64,000 bases of DNA, taken from positions 1-64,000 of the forward strand of contig CACGBZ010000006.1 of NCBI GenBank assembly GCA_902571425.1, given 5' to 3'. Position numbers and translations under genes: made by a program. Shown here piece after piece: positions 9,723 through 19,362 of this stretch. Below the pieces are notes generated by a model. The model searched no databases. It was not told the origin of the DNA and saw nothing but the letters and a program-made list of their open reading frames with translations. How positions within the stretch are numbered: the first letter of the stretch is position 1; each line of letters opens with the position of its first letter. Source of the DNA: an uncultured Pelagibacteraceae bacterium. GTDB lineage: Bacteria; Pseudomonadota; Alphaproteobacteria; Pelagibacterales; Pelagibacteraceae.

Positions 9723-11116
9723 TATCAGCAAATTTATCTGCAATTTTTTACCTAGTTTCTGGTGTTCTGTTCATTCTTGCTTTAAGAGGTTTATCTTCAC
9801 CCGAAACATCACGACAAGGAAATTTGTTTGGTATTTTGGGAATGATTATTGCAGTTACAGTTACTTTCTTGTCAGTAGGTAACTTTTCAAGTGGTTTCAT
9901 TTTTGTTTTAATTTTCATATTAATTGGTGGTTTGATAGGCGCTTTCATTGCATACAAAATACCCATGACAGCAATGCCAGAGTTAGTTGCTGGATTTCAT
10001 AGTTTAGTAGGATTAGCGGCAGTTTTTGTAGCGATTTCTGCTTTTGTAAATCCAGAGGCTTTTAATCTTGGAGTGCCAGGAAAAATTAAATTAGGAAGTT
10101 TAATTGAAATGTCTATTGGAGCTGCTGTTGGGGCGATAACGTTTTCTGGATCTGTAATAGCTTTTTTAAAATTACAAGGCATTATGTCCGGTTCCCCAAT
10201 TACATTTAAAGGCCAGCATCCTTTAAATGCTATAATTTTAATTTCAATAGTTGTTTTGATTTATTTGCTTTGCTCAACACAATCATCAAATTTATTTTGG
10301 TTATTATTGACTGTTTCTTTTTTGATTGGCTTTCTTTTAATTATTCCAATAGGTGGAGCAGATATGCCAGTAGTGATTTCAATGCTTAACTCTTACTCAG
10401 GTTGGGCGGCTGCAGGGATTGGATTTACTTTAGAAAATACTGCTTTAATTATTACTGGTGCGTTAGTTGGATCATCAGGTGCAATTTTATCTTACATAAT
10501 GTGTAAAGGTATGAATCGTTCGTTCTTCAATGTAATATTAGGTGGATTTGGAGCAACAGAAGATGCTTCATCCACTAAATCAAAAGAGCAAAGACCTGTT
10601 AAAAGTGGAAATGCTGATGATGCTGCTTTTCTTATGAAAAATGCTTCATCGGTTATTATTGTGCCAGGTTATGGTATGGCAGTTGCACAAGCACAGCATG
10701 CCCTTAGAGAGATGGTGGACACTTTAAAAAAAAATGATATTAAAGTTTCATATGCAATTCATCCTGTTGCAGGAAGAATGCCAGGGCATATGAACGTTTT
10801 ATTAGCGGAAGCAAACGTTCCTTATGATGAAGTATTTGAATTAGAAGAAATCAATAATGATTTTTCAAATGCCGATGTTGCTTTTGTAATAGGAGCAAAC
10901 GATGTGACTAATCCAGTTGCAAAAACAGACCCTCAAAGTCCCATCTATGGTATGCCTGTTCTAGATGTTGAAAAATGTAAATCAGTTTTATTCGTAAAAA
11001 GAAGTTTATCACCTGGATATGCAGGTATTGATAACGATTTATTTTATAAAGAAAACACACTAATGTTGTTTGCAGATGCAAAAAAAATGACTGAAGAAAT
11101 AACAAAAAATCTTTAA
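9719..11116 (+). CDS. pntB: NAD(P) transhydrogenase subunit beta
   Basis: GGADMPVVISMLNSYSGWAAAGIGF...PGYGMAVAQAQHALREM...HPVAGRMPGHMNVLLAEANVPYD. Confidence 0.96.
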   Translation: MISANLSAIFYLVSGVLFILALRGLSSPETSRQGNLFGILGMIIAVTVTFLSVGNFSSGFIFVLIFILIGGLIGAFIAYKIPMTAMPELVAGFHSLVGLAAVFVAISAFVNPEAFNLGVPGKIKLGSLIEMSIGAAVGAITFSGSVIAFLKLQGIMSGSPITFKGQHPLNAIILISIVVLIYLLCSTQSSNLFWLLLTVSFLIGFLLIIPIGGADMPVVISMLNSYSGWAAAGIGFTLENTALIITGALVGSSGAILSYIMCKGMNRSFFNVILGGFGATEDASSTKSKEQRPVKSGNADDAAFLMKNASSVIIVPGYGMAVAQAQHALREMVDTLKKNDIKVSYAIHPVAGRMPGHMNVLLAEANVPYDEVFELEEINNDFSNADVAFVIGANDVTNPVAKTDPQSPIYGMPVLDVEKCKSVLFVKRSLSPGYAGIDNDLFYKENTLMLFADAKKMTEEITKNL

Positions 11117-11121
11117 AATTT

Positions 11122-11820
11122 ATGAAAACTAAAATTTTTTGCGATATAGCAGAGATTAATCTTATTAAAAAATATAATAAAAAAAAAATAGTAAAAGGTT
11201 TTACAACAAATCCTAGTCTGATGAGAAAGGCAGGGGCAAAAAATTATGAGTTATATGCAAAAAGTATATTAAATATTTCAAAAAATAAACCAGTTTCATT
11301 TGAAGTATTTGGTGACGATTATAAATCAATGATGGAGCAGGCTTTAAAAATAAATAGTTGGGGAAGAAATATTTTTGTTAAGATACCAGTGGTTAATTCT
11401 AAAGGTCAATTTACAGGAAAAATAATTAGAGATTTAAACCAAAAAAAAATTAAATTAAATATAACAGCAGTTTATTCATCTATTCAAACAAAAAAAATAT
11501 TAAAAATTATTGATAAAAAAACTAAAGTTATTATTTCAATTTTTGCTGGAAGAGCAGCAGACTCAGGTAAAGATCCAATACCTGAATTTAAAAAAAGTAT
11601 TTTAAGTGCAAAAAAATTTAAAAATGTTGAAATACTTTGGGCGAGTGTAAGAGAACCATATAACTTCACACAAGCAAAGAAAATTGGATGCCATATAATA
11701 ACGACACCCCCTAAAATTATTGATCAAATTGAAAGATTCGGAAAATCATTAAAGTCTTTAACGATTGAAACTGTTAAAGGATTTTTAGTCGATAGTAAAA
11801 AGTCAAAGTTTAAAATTTAA
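11122..11820 (+). CDS. Transaldolase family protein
   Basis: KIFCDIAEINLIKKYN...VKGFTTNPSLM...NITAVYS...SIFAGRAADSGKDP. Confidence 0.88.
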   Translation: MKTKIFCDIAEINLIKKYNKKKIVKGFTTNPSLMRKAGAKNYELYAKSILNISKNKPVSFEVFGDDYKSMMEQALKINSWGRNIFVKIPVVNSKGQFTGKIIRDLNQKKIKLNITAVYSSIQTKKILKIIDKKTKVIISIFAGRAADSGKDPIPEFKKSILSAKKFKNVEILWASVREPYNFTQAKKIGCHIITTPPKIIDQIERFGKSLKSLTIETVKGFLVDSKKSKFKI

Positions 11821-13062
11821 CTAAGTTTTTCTGATATAACCAATCATTATTGCATAGTGAAGCCAAAATAAACCAGCTGAATAAGTCGTAAAAAAACTTC
11901 CAGACGGTATAAGAGGCAGTAAGTTAACTAAAATGTATAATATAGAGGATAATTGAAAAAGATTTTTGTTTTTAATATAATTTTTTAAGGAAAAAATTAT
12001 TGATACAAGTATAAAAATCATAAAGCATGCATACCCGATTAGACCAGTTTCAGATAAAAATTCTAGATGTATTTGATGTGGATGTGTATTGCCTCTCCTT
12101 TCAGGATAAGAATGATTTAAATTGTCATATTTTTCACTGAAGCTTTCAACTCTAAAATTTTTTATACCAACTCCAAAATATGGATTGTCTTTAAAAATTT
12201 CATAAGCAACTTTGTAGTGTGCACCATAAAGTGAATAATTTATATAATGATTTAAACCATTATTAAACAGCATTCCTGTAAACTGATTGTAATACCTCTC
12301 TTTGTAGTTTTCATTTAAGCTTAAAGTTAAAGAAACAATTGCTGTTATAATTACAATTATTAAAAATTTGTATTTTAGTTTTATTTCATAAGCAAAAAAA
12401 CTAAAAAAGACGATTATTATAAAAGTTTTTATAAAATTAGATCTTTCGCCAATTAAAAAAGATATTAAAATAAAAAAAATAGACAGCAAAGAAGTTAGAT
12501 ATATATTCTTAAAATTAGTATGAACAAAATTTATAAAAATCAAACAAAATGCTAAGAAGAAATGACCAATATTCATTTCATCATTGCTAAAACTAACAAC
12601 TCTACCTGGTATTATTGAAGAAAATCCAAAAATATTAAATTTAAAAATTAATTCAAAAATAATATCAAATAATACAATTCCAAATAAAATTGACCAAAAT
12701 TTATAAATTTTGATGAAAATTTTTTTTCTGTAATTAATTATTGTATGGCTAAAACATAATATAGAGCCAATGATTAAAATAAATTTTAACACTCTAGGTA
12801 AAGTTAAATAAAAATTATTTGAAAAAATTAGATTTATTATTAAAGAGAAAAAAAAAAATAAAAGTAGGTATAATGAAAATTTATTTTGATTTTGAAATTT
12901 AAATTTTTTTAAAAATAAACCAGAAACGAAGATAATACTAAACAATAATAGAAAAAAATTAATAAATAAATTTCCAATGAGAAAAGCAAGTGGAAATAAA
13001 GCAAATGAATAAATTAGTAAATTTTCAAATTCAAATTTTTTTATAAGATTTTCTTTAGTCAC
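11821..13062 (-). CDS. O-antigen ligase/polymerase-like membrane protein
   Basis: Polytopic; Wzy/WaaL-like GRVVSFSNDEMNIGHFF...HPHQIHLEFLSETGLIGY; GTG start. Confidence 0.82.
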   Translation of the reverse strand: MTKENLIKKFEFENLLIYSFALFPLAFLIGNLFINFFLLLFSIIFVSGLFLKKFKFQNQNKFSLYLLLFFFFSLIINLIFSNNFYLTLPRVLKFILIIGSILCFSHTIINYRKKIFIKIYKFWSILFGIVLFDIIFELIFKFNIFGFSSIIPGRVVSFSNDEMNIGHFFLAFCLIFINFVHTNFKNIYLTSLLSIFFILISFLIGERSNFIKTFIIIVFFSFFAYEIKLKYKFLIIVIITAIVSLTLSLNENYKERYYNQFTGMLFNNGLNHYINYSLYGAHYKVAYEIFKDNPYFGVGIKNFRVESFSEKYDNLNHSYPERRGNTHPHQIHLEFLSETGLIGYACFMIFILVSIIFSLKNYIKNKNLFQLSSILYILVNLLPLIPSGSFFTTYSAGLFWLHYAIMIGYIRKT

Positions 13063-13072
13063 AATTTAAAAT

Positions 13073-13149
<77 letters not shown>

Positions 13150-13155
13150 ATATTC

Positions 13156-13350
13156 TTAAATTCTATTCTTAAGTTTACTTAATTTTTTAACTCTTTTAAT
13201 ATTTTCTTGTAGAATTCTTTTCTTCTTTTCTGAGGGTTTTTCATAAGTATTCTTTAACTTTATAATTTTAAAGAAACCGTCTCTCTGAAGCTTTCTTTTT
13301 AAAACTCTTAAAGCTTGCTCTATATTATTATCTTTAACTTCTATTTTAAT
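13156..13350 (-). CDS. rpsU: 30S ribosomal protein S21, apparent ATT start codon
   Basis: Reverse strand reads (I/M)KIEVKDNNIEQALRVLKRKLQRDGFFKIIKLKNTYEKPSEKKKRILQENIKRVKKLSKLKNRI*; AGGAGG at 13356-13361; in-frame TAG just upstream, no ATG/GTG/TTG. Missed by the ORF track. Confidence 0.9.
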   Translation of the reverse strand: MKIEVKDNNIEQALRVLKRKLQRDGFFKIIKLKNTYEKPSEKKKRILQENIKRVKKLSKLKNRI

Positions 13351-13355
13351 AACTA

Positions 13356-13361
13356 CCTCCT
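13356..13361 (-). promoter_or_regulatory. Shine-Dalgarno AGGAGG of rpsU
   Basis: Reverse complement AGGAGG-TAGTT-ATT. Confidence 0.85.
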
Positions 13362-13414
13362 AAAAAAGTGGTTAGTTAGCACTTTTATAATTTTATGTCT
13401 ATTATTATTATTCA

Positions 13415-13996
13415 TTATTGCGCAGTTTGATTAATTTGTTTTTGCTTTTCTTTCTCTTTTTTTTCTCTTTTGATTCTTCTTTCTGCTTTTTCTATAGCAT
13501 TAATTAAATCTTTTTGAGAAAATAGATTTAATGCGACAGGGTCTTTTGGGTTTAAATTATTGTAGTTCCAATAACTTTTATTTCTTATGGATGTTACAGA
13601 ATTTTTAGTTATGCCTACCAACTTTGCAATTTGAGAATCTTTTAAAATATTATGTTGTTTTAGCAGCCATAGAGCAGAATCAGGTTTATCTTGCCTCTTA
13701 GATAGAGGAACATATTTTTTAACTTTTTTTTCTGTGTTAGATATTTCAACATCGCTATTTTTGATTTGCAAAGGTCTATTTTTATCTTCCGAAGATAGTG
13801 ATATTTCTTCTCTTGAAAGTTGCCCTGAAATTATCGGATTATAAGGTTTTATTCCTTTCGCAACTTCTCCATCTGCAATACCTTGAATTTCAATTTCATG
13901 TAATTTACAAAAATCAGCAATTTGCTTGAATGTTAAAGTAGTATTTTCTACTAACCAAAGAGCAGTAGCCATTGGCATTAAAGGAGCGTTTGACAT
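13415..13996 (-). CDS. trcR: DUF1013 family / TrcR-type cell-cycle transcriptional regulator
   Basis: MPMATALWLVENTTLTFKQIADFCKLHEIEIQGIADGEVAKGIKPYNPI...IAKLVGITKNSVTSIRNKSYWN. Confidence 0.85.
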   Translation of the reverse strand: MSNAPLMPMATALWLVENTTLTFKQIADFCKLHEIEIQGIADGEVAKGIKPYNPIISGQLSREEISLSSEDKNRPLQIKNSDVEISNTEKKVKKYVPLSKRQDKPDSALWLLKQHNILKDSQIAKLVGITKNSVTSIRNKSYWNYNNLNPKDPVALNLFSQKDLINAIEKAERRIKREKKEKEKQKQINQTAQ

Positions 13997-14227
13997 TTAA
14001 ATGTTCTTTTCTGATTTGAAATTCTGAAATTTTTTATTAAACTTACTTATTCTTCCTTTATCCATTAATTTTTGTTTTCCACCTGTCCAAGCTGAATGAG
14101 ATTTAGGATCAATTTCCAATTTCAATGTATCTCCCTCTGCTCCCCAAGTTGATTTTGTTTCAAATTGAGTTCCATCAGTCATCTCCACTTTTATAACATG
14201 GTAATTAGGGTGAATGTCTTTTTTCAT
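13997..14227 (-). CDS. rpmE: 50S ribosomal protein L31 (cysteine-free form)
   Basis: [67 protein letters not shown]. Confidence 0.95.
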   Translation of the reverse strand: MKKDIHPNYHVIKVEMTDGTQFETKSTWGAEGDTLKLEIDPKSHSAWTGGKQKLMDKGRISKFNKKFQNFKSEKNI

Positions 14228-14262
14228 AACGAGACTTATAGCAAAAGAATATTAGAACACAA

Positions 14263-15003
14263 TTAAAAGTTATTTAGATTTTCAAGCATTTTTGAGTTAA
14301 TTGCTGCACTTGAGGCTCTTATATTAATATTATTTGTATCAAATTTATTAATGTCGTTAACCATACCTCCAGCCTCTTTTACCATTAAAGATCCTGCAGC
14401 AACATCCCATATTTTAATTTTATTTTGAAAAAAGCCATCTAATCTTCCAGAAGCTACATATGCCAAATCTAATGCTGCAGATCCACTATTTCTTGTATTT
14501 AAATTAATAAACTTTACACCTCCTTGATTGCTTGAAAAAAGACAGTCATTAATTGAATTTTTGTTAGATACTCTTAATCTTTGATTGTTTAAAAAAGCAC
14601 CTTTATCTTTTTCAGCAAAGAACATTTCATCTTTTATTGGGTCAAAAATAAGTCCAGTTATAATTTCATCTTTTGATTTAAGTGCAATGCATATTGCAAA
14701 GTGAGGAATTCCATGAAGGAAATTTGTCGTTCCATCTATAGGGTCAATAATCCATACATTTTCTTTATCTTTATTATTAATTTTTCCACTCTCTTCAGTA
14801 ATAAATGAAAAATTTTTTTTTGATCTTGAAAGTTCTTCAATTAAAATTTTTTCAACTTTCTTATCAGTTTTTGTTACAAAATCATGGGGTCCTTTTTTTG
14901 CTACTTGTAATTTTTCTACTTCTCCAAAATCTCTTATTAAGTATTTTGAGGCTTTTTCAGTTGCCTTTATCATTAAGTTAAGGTTAGATGATATAGAGAT
15001 CAT
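14263..15003 (-). CDS. suhB: Inositol monophosphatase family protein
   Basis: VWIIDPIDGTTNFLHGIPHFAICIAL...IWDVAAGSLMVKEAGG. Confidence 0.93.
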   Translation of the reverse strand: MISISSNLNLMIKATEKASKYLIRDFGEVEKLQVAKKGPHDFVTKTDKKVEKILIEELSRSKKNFSFITEESGKINNKDKENVWIIDPIDGTTNFLHGIPHFAICIALKSKDEIITGLIFDPIKDEMFFAEKDKGAFLNNQRLRVSNKNSINDCLFSSNQGGVKFINLNTRNSGSAALDLAYVASGRLDGFFQNKIKIWDVAAGSLMVKEAGGMVNDINKFDTNNINIRASSAAINSKMLENLNNF

Positions 15004-15566
15004 TACTTTAATTTTTTTATGTATTCTAAGTTTCTTGTATCTACTATAACTTCATCACCAGCCTCAATAAATGGAGGAACTTGAATATTCAAACCATTAT
15101 CAAGCTTTGCTGGTTTATAAGATGATGATACAGTTTGTCCTTTAAGGGCGACATCAGTAGTTTCAATTTTACACTGTACTTGATTAGGTAATTCAATTGA
15201 TATTGGGTTTTCATTATAAAAACTTACAGAAACTTTAAGGTTTTCAGTTAAAAGTTTACCCTTATCGCCTACAGTTTCTTTTTTTAATTCTATTTGTTCA
15301 AATGTTTTTGGATCCATAAAAAAATAATTAGCTTCATCACTATAAAGATAATTGAAATTAGTTTCCTCCAAGGACGCTTTTTCTACTGTTTCACTTGATC
15401 TAAATCTTTCATTTAACTTTGTATTTTTGTTCAGGCTTTTCATTTCAACTTGAGCAAACGCACCGCCTTTTCCTGGTTTTACATGTTGTGTTTTTAAAAC
15501 TTGCCATAAATCATTTTTATATTCTAAAAGCATTCCAACTCTAATTTCTCCAGCATTAATTTTCAT
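15003..15566 (-). CDS. efp: Elongation factor P
   Basis: MKINAGEIRVGMLLEYKNDLWQVLKTQHVKPGKGGAFAQVEMKSL. Confidence 0.97.
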   Translation of the reverse strand: MKINAGEIRVGMLLEYKNDLWQVLKTQHVKPGKGGAFAQVEMKSLNKNTKLNERFRSSETVEKASLEETNFNYLYSDEANYFFMDPKTFEQIELKKETVGDKGKLLTENLKVSVSFYNENPISIELPNQVQCKIETTDVALKGQTVSSSYKPAKLDNGLNIQVPPFIEAGDEVIVDTRNLEYIKKLK

Positions 15567-16177
15567 TTTAATCTTTCTATAGCTTGTAATGGTTTATATT
15601 TTTTATTTTTCCAAATGTAGCCTGAAATAGCTAAAAAATTGGCATTATTCAATAATAGATTTTTATAATTAAAAGCATTAATTCCACCAATTGCTACTAT
15701 TGGAGTTTTGGTAAATTTTTTAACTTTATTTAAAATCTTTACAGAAGCTACATACTTTGTTTTTTTAGTTTTAGATTGATTAAAAGCACCAAATGCAATG
15801 TAATCAGCTTTAGCTTTAATTGCTTTTTTTGCTAAATTCATAGAATTATGACAAGTAATTCCTATGATTTTTTTACCAAGTATTTTTTTTGCTATCTTAA
15901 TGTTCATATCTTTTTGACCTAGATGACAACCATCTGCGTCTAATTTTAAAGTAAGCAAAGGGTCATCATTAATTATAAATTTTACTTTATTTTTTTTACA
16001 AATATTTTTAATTTTTTTTCCAACTGTAATTTTCTTATCCAAAGAGTAACTTTTAAGTCTGAGCTGAAAAAAACTTATTTTTCCAGTTTTTAAAACTAAA
16101 CTTAGATTTTTATAGAAAGAATTATGTATTTTGTTAGGAGAAATAAGATAAATAAATTTTTTTTTACTTATTTTCAA
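15563..16177 (-). CDS. thiE: Thiamine-phosphate synthase
   Basis: FQLRLK...KFIINDDPLLTLKLDADGCHLGQKDM...IIGITCHN...KADYIAFGAFNQSKTK...VAIGGIN. Confidence 0.9.
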   Translation of the reverse strand: MKISKKKFIYLISPNKIHNSFYKNLSLVLKTGKISFFQLRLKSYSLDKKITVGKKIKNICKKNKVKFIINDDPLLTLKLDADGCHLGQKDMNIKIAKKILGKKIIGITCHNSMNLAKKAIKAKADYIAFGAFNQSKTKKTKYVASVKILNKVKKFTKTPIVAIGGINAFNYKNLLLNNANFLAISGYIWKNKKYKPLQAIERLK

Positions 16178-17174
16178 GTTCTCTCGACCATTTTCCTTGA
16201 GCAGCTAATGTACACATTTTAGCTCTATGATTAAAGATAGTTTGAGTTGCTTCTACATTTTTTTTGTCATTAGACCAAACTTTTAAAGCACTTTGCTGAA
16301 GAGCTCTTCCATATGAATAGGTCATTATAAAATTTGTGTTATTATTTTTATTAATTAAATTTAAATTTTCTGTAGCTTCAATTTCAGATTGCCCTCCAGA
16401 TAAAAAAGCTATGCCTGGAACTTCATTGGGTACAGAATTTTTAAGGCATTCTAATGTTCTGATGGAAACTTCTTCACTAGAAATTTTATTTTTTGATAGG
16501 CTGCCAGATAAAATCATATTTGGTTTTAATATTATTCCTGAGAGATCTACTTTGTGTAAAATTAGTTCTTCAAAACACTTTTTAATTACCTCTGATGTTT
16601 TATTAAAACAATCTACGGCAGAATGATTTCCATCCATCAATACCTCAGGTTCTACTACTGGAACCATTCCACTTTCTTGAACTAGTGCAGAGTACCTTGC
16701 GAGTGCATGAGCATTACAACTAATTGCCAGTTTGCTTGGATATTTTTCGCTAATTGAATAGACACCTCTCCATTTTGTAAACCTTGCTCCAAGAGCATAA
16801 TATTTTTTTAATCTATCTCTAAGGCCATCTAATCCTTCTGTAATTTTTTCTTTAGGGGAATTTGCTAAATCTTTTGCACCAGTATCAACTTTAATCCCAG
16901 GAACTGCACCTAAACTAGATATTAAATCTGGTATTGATTTTCCTGTGTTCGAAATTTGATTTATTGTTTCATCGTAAAGAATAACACCACCTATACAGTC
17001 TTTCATTCCATCTGATGAAAAAAGAATTTCTCTGAAAGCAAGCCTATTTTCTTGATTTGATTTTACATTTACTGCTTCAAGTCTTTTTGTCATTGTTCCA
17101 TTGCTTTCATCAGCCGCAAGAATACCCTTGCCATTTGAAATTATTTTAAATGCAATTTTATTTAATTCAGACAT
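16164..17174 (-). CDS. Fructose-bisphosphate aldolase class I
   Basis: GKGILAADESNGTMTKRL...YALGARFTKWRGVYSI...VPVVEPEVLMDG...YSYGRALQQSALKVW. Confidence 0.94.
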   Translation of the reverse strand: MSELNKIAFKIISNGKGILAADESNGTMTKRLEAVNVKSNQENRLAFREILFSSDGMKDCIGGVILYDETINQISNTGKSIPDLISSLGAVPGIKVDTGAKDLANSPKEKITEGLDGLRDRLKKYYALGARFTKWRGVYSISEKYPSKLAISCNAHALARYSALVQESGMVPVVEPEVLMDGNHSAVDCFNKTSEVIKKCFEELILHKVDLSGIILKPNMILSGSLSKNKISSEEVSIRTLECLKNSVPNEVPGIAFLSGGQSEIEATENLNLINKNNNTNFIMTYSYGRALQQSALKVWSNDKKNVEATQTIFNHRAKMCTLAAQGKWSRELENK

Positions 17175-17175
17175 T

Positions 17176-18354
17176 TTAATTCAATGCGGTTATACCAGGA
17201 AGGTTTTTACCTTCAAGATATTCTAAAAAAGCTCCACCTGCAGTTGAAACAAAATTAAATTCATCAACAGCGTTTAAATTGTTTAATAAAAAAACTGTGT
17301 CCCCACCACCAGCAACTGAAAAAATTTTATTTGCTTTATTATTTTCAATTATTTTTTTTGCTATTTCAATACTTCCATAAGCAAAATTTGGATTTTCAAA
17401 ATATCCTGCGGGTCCATTCCAAAGTATAGTTTTACTGTTATCAATAATTTTTGTTATTTTATCAATAGTTTTTGGACCAATATCTAATATCATTTCATCT
17501 GAAAATATTTCGTTTAATTCTTTCTTTTCAGGAGATCCATTTAAATCATTAGATACAATTACATCTTCTGGATAGATTATTTTACATTTTTCTTTTTTTG
17601 AAATAGAAATAATTTCTTCAACTATTTTATCACAATTTTTTTCTTTAATGGATTTTCCAATGCTATTTCCAAAATATTCTATAAAATTATTAGCCATACC
17701 ACCAACAATTATAATATTGTCAAATTTAGAAATTAAATTTTTAATAACATTAATTTTTGTTGAAATTTTAGATCCCCCAATAATACAAGTAATTGGTCTG
17801 GTAATGTCAGAAGTTATTTTATTAAGCGCATTAACTTCTAGGTCTAACTGTAATCCAGAAAAAGAGGGTAAAAATTTTGGAATCTCATTAATTGATGCAT
17901 GAGCTCTATGTGAACAAGAGAAAGCGTCGTTGACATAAATATCTCCAAGATTTGATATCATTTCAGCAAACTTATTGTCATTTTGTTCTTCTTCAGAATA
18001 AAATCTAATATTTTCTAAAATGAAAATATCTTCATTATAGTCACTGAAAAAATTTTTACTTTTTATTTCTTTAATATTCTCACTAATAAGTTTTACTTTT
18101 TTTTTCAATTTATTTTGCAATTCTTCACAAATTGGTTTTAGGGAGAGTTCTTTTACAATTTTACCTTTTGGTCGTCCAACATGAGATAAAATTATAATTT
18201 TAGCTTTTTCTTTAATTAAAAAATCTAATGTAGGAAGAATTTTATCAATTCTTGTTGTGTCTGTTATCTTGTCTCTTTCTAGAGGTACATTTAAATCTAG
18301 TCTTAATAATATTTTTTTATTGTTTAGATTTTTTTCGTTTATAATACTTCTCAT
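17176..18354 (-). CDS. pgk: Phosphoglycerate kinase
   Basis: RLDLNVPL...ILSHVGRPKGK...FILENIRFYSEE...YVNDAFSCSHRAHAS...VAGGGDTV. Confidence 0.97.
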   Translation of the reverse strand: MRSIINEKNLNNKKILLRLDLNVPLERDKITDTTRIDKILPTLDFLIKEKAKIIILSHVGRPKGKIVKELSLKPICEELQNKLKKKVKLISENIKEIKSKNFFSDYNEDIFILENIRFYSEEEQNDNKFAEMISNLGDIYVNDAFSCSHRAHASINEIPKFLPSFSGLQLDLEVNALNKITSDITRPITCIIGGSKISTKINVIKNLISKFDNIIIVGGMANNFIEYFGNSIGKSIKEKNCDKIVEEIISISKKEKCKIIYPEDVIVSNDLNGSPEKKELNEIFSDEMILDIGPKTIDKITKIIDNSKTILWNGPAGYFENPNFAYGSIEIAKKIIENNKANKIFSVAGGGDTVFLLNNLNAVDEFNFVSTAGGAFLEYLEGKNLPGITALN

Positions 18355-19361
18355 TAAGAGATTTTATGCAAAGTTTCAGCGATATCACACATTCTATTAG
18401 AAAAGCCCCATTCATTATCATACCAGGCTGATATTTTACCCATATTACTTCCAACTACATTTGTTAAAGAAGCATCTACTATTGCAGAAGCAGGATGGTG
18501 GTTAAAATCAATAGACACTAATTTTTCATGAGTAACTTCTAAGATATTTTTTAATTTATTTTTTGACGCTTGCTCAAATGCATCATTAATTTTTTTTATA
18601 TTAATTTTTTTTTTTGTACAAAAAACTAATTCAATAAGAGAAACATTAGGAGTAGGCACTCTCATTGCAACACCTTCTAGTTTTCCTACGAGGTTTGGTA
18701 TTATTTCTCCTATTGCTTTCGAAGCTCCTGTTGAGGTAGGTACTATTGATTGACTAGCTGATCTTGCTCTTCTTGGATCTTTGTGAGAATTATCTAAAAT
18801 TTTCTGATCGCTAGTAAACGCATGAATTGTAGTCATAAAACCTTTTTCAATTTCAAAATTTTCATCAAGAACGCTGGTTACTGGTGCTAGACAATTGGTA
18901 GTACATGACGCTGCAGATATTATTTTATCATCTTTAGTAATTATATTTTCATTAACACCAAATACTATTGTTTTATCAGCATTTTTACATGGAGCAGAAA
19001 CGATCACTTTTTTTGCACCATTTTCTATATGAGCAAGAAGTTTTTCTTTTGAATTAAATTTTCCAGTACATTCAAAAACATAATCAACATCATGTTTTTT
19101 CCAATCAATGTCGTTAATTTTTGTTTCTTGAGAAAATTTAATTTTATTTTTATTAATTATTAAATGTTTCGGATCAAAATTTAAATCAACATTTAATTTG
19201 CCATGAATAGAATCGTATTTGATTAAGTTAGATGTAGTTTCTGAATTTGACCTATTATTTATAAGATTAATTTTTAAATTTTTATTTTTACCTTCGATAA
19301 TTGATCTAACAACCATACGACCAATACGTCCCATCCCGTTAATTCCAATTTTAATTGTCAT
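18354..19361 (-). CDS. gap: Glyceraldehyde-3-phosphate dehydrogenase
   Basis: IGINGMGRIGRMVVR...SAASCTTNCLAPV...WYDNEWGFSNRM. Confidence 0.97.
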   Translation of the reverse strand: MTIKIGINGMGRIGRMVVRSIIEGKNKNLKINLINNRSNSETTSNLIKYDSIHGKLNVDLNFDPKHLIINKNKIKFSQETKINDIDWKKHDVDYVFECTGKFNSKEKLLAHIENGAKKVIVSAPCKNADKTIVFGVNENIITKDDKIISAASCTTNCLAPVTSVLDENFEIEKGFMTTIHAFTSDQKILDNSHKDPRRARSASQSIVPTSTGASKAIGEIIPNLVGKLEGVAMRVPTPNVSLIELVFCTKKKINIKKINDAFEQASKNKLKNILEVTHEKLVSIDFNHHPASAIVDASLTNVVGSNMGKISAWYDNEWGFSNRMCDIAETLHKIS

Positions 19362-19362
19362 T

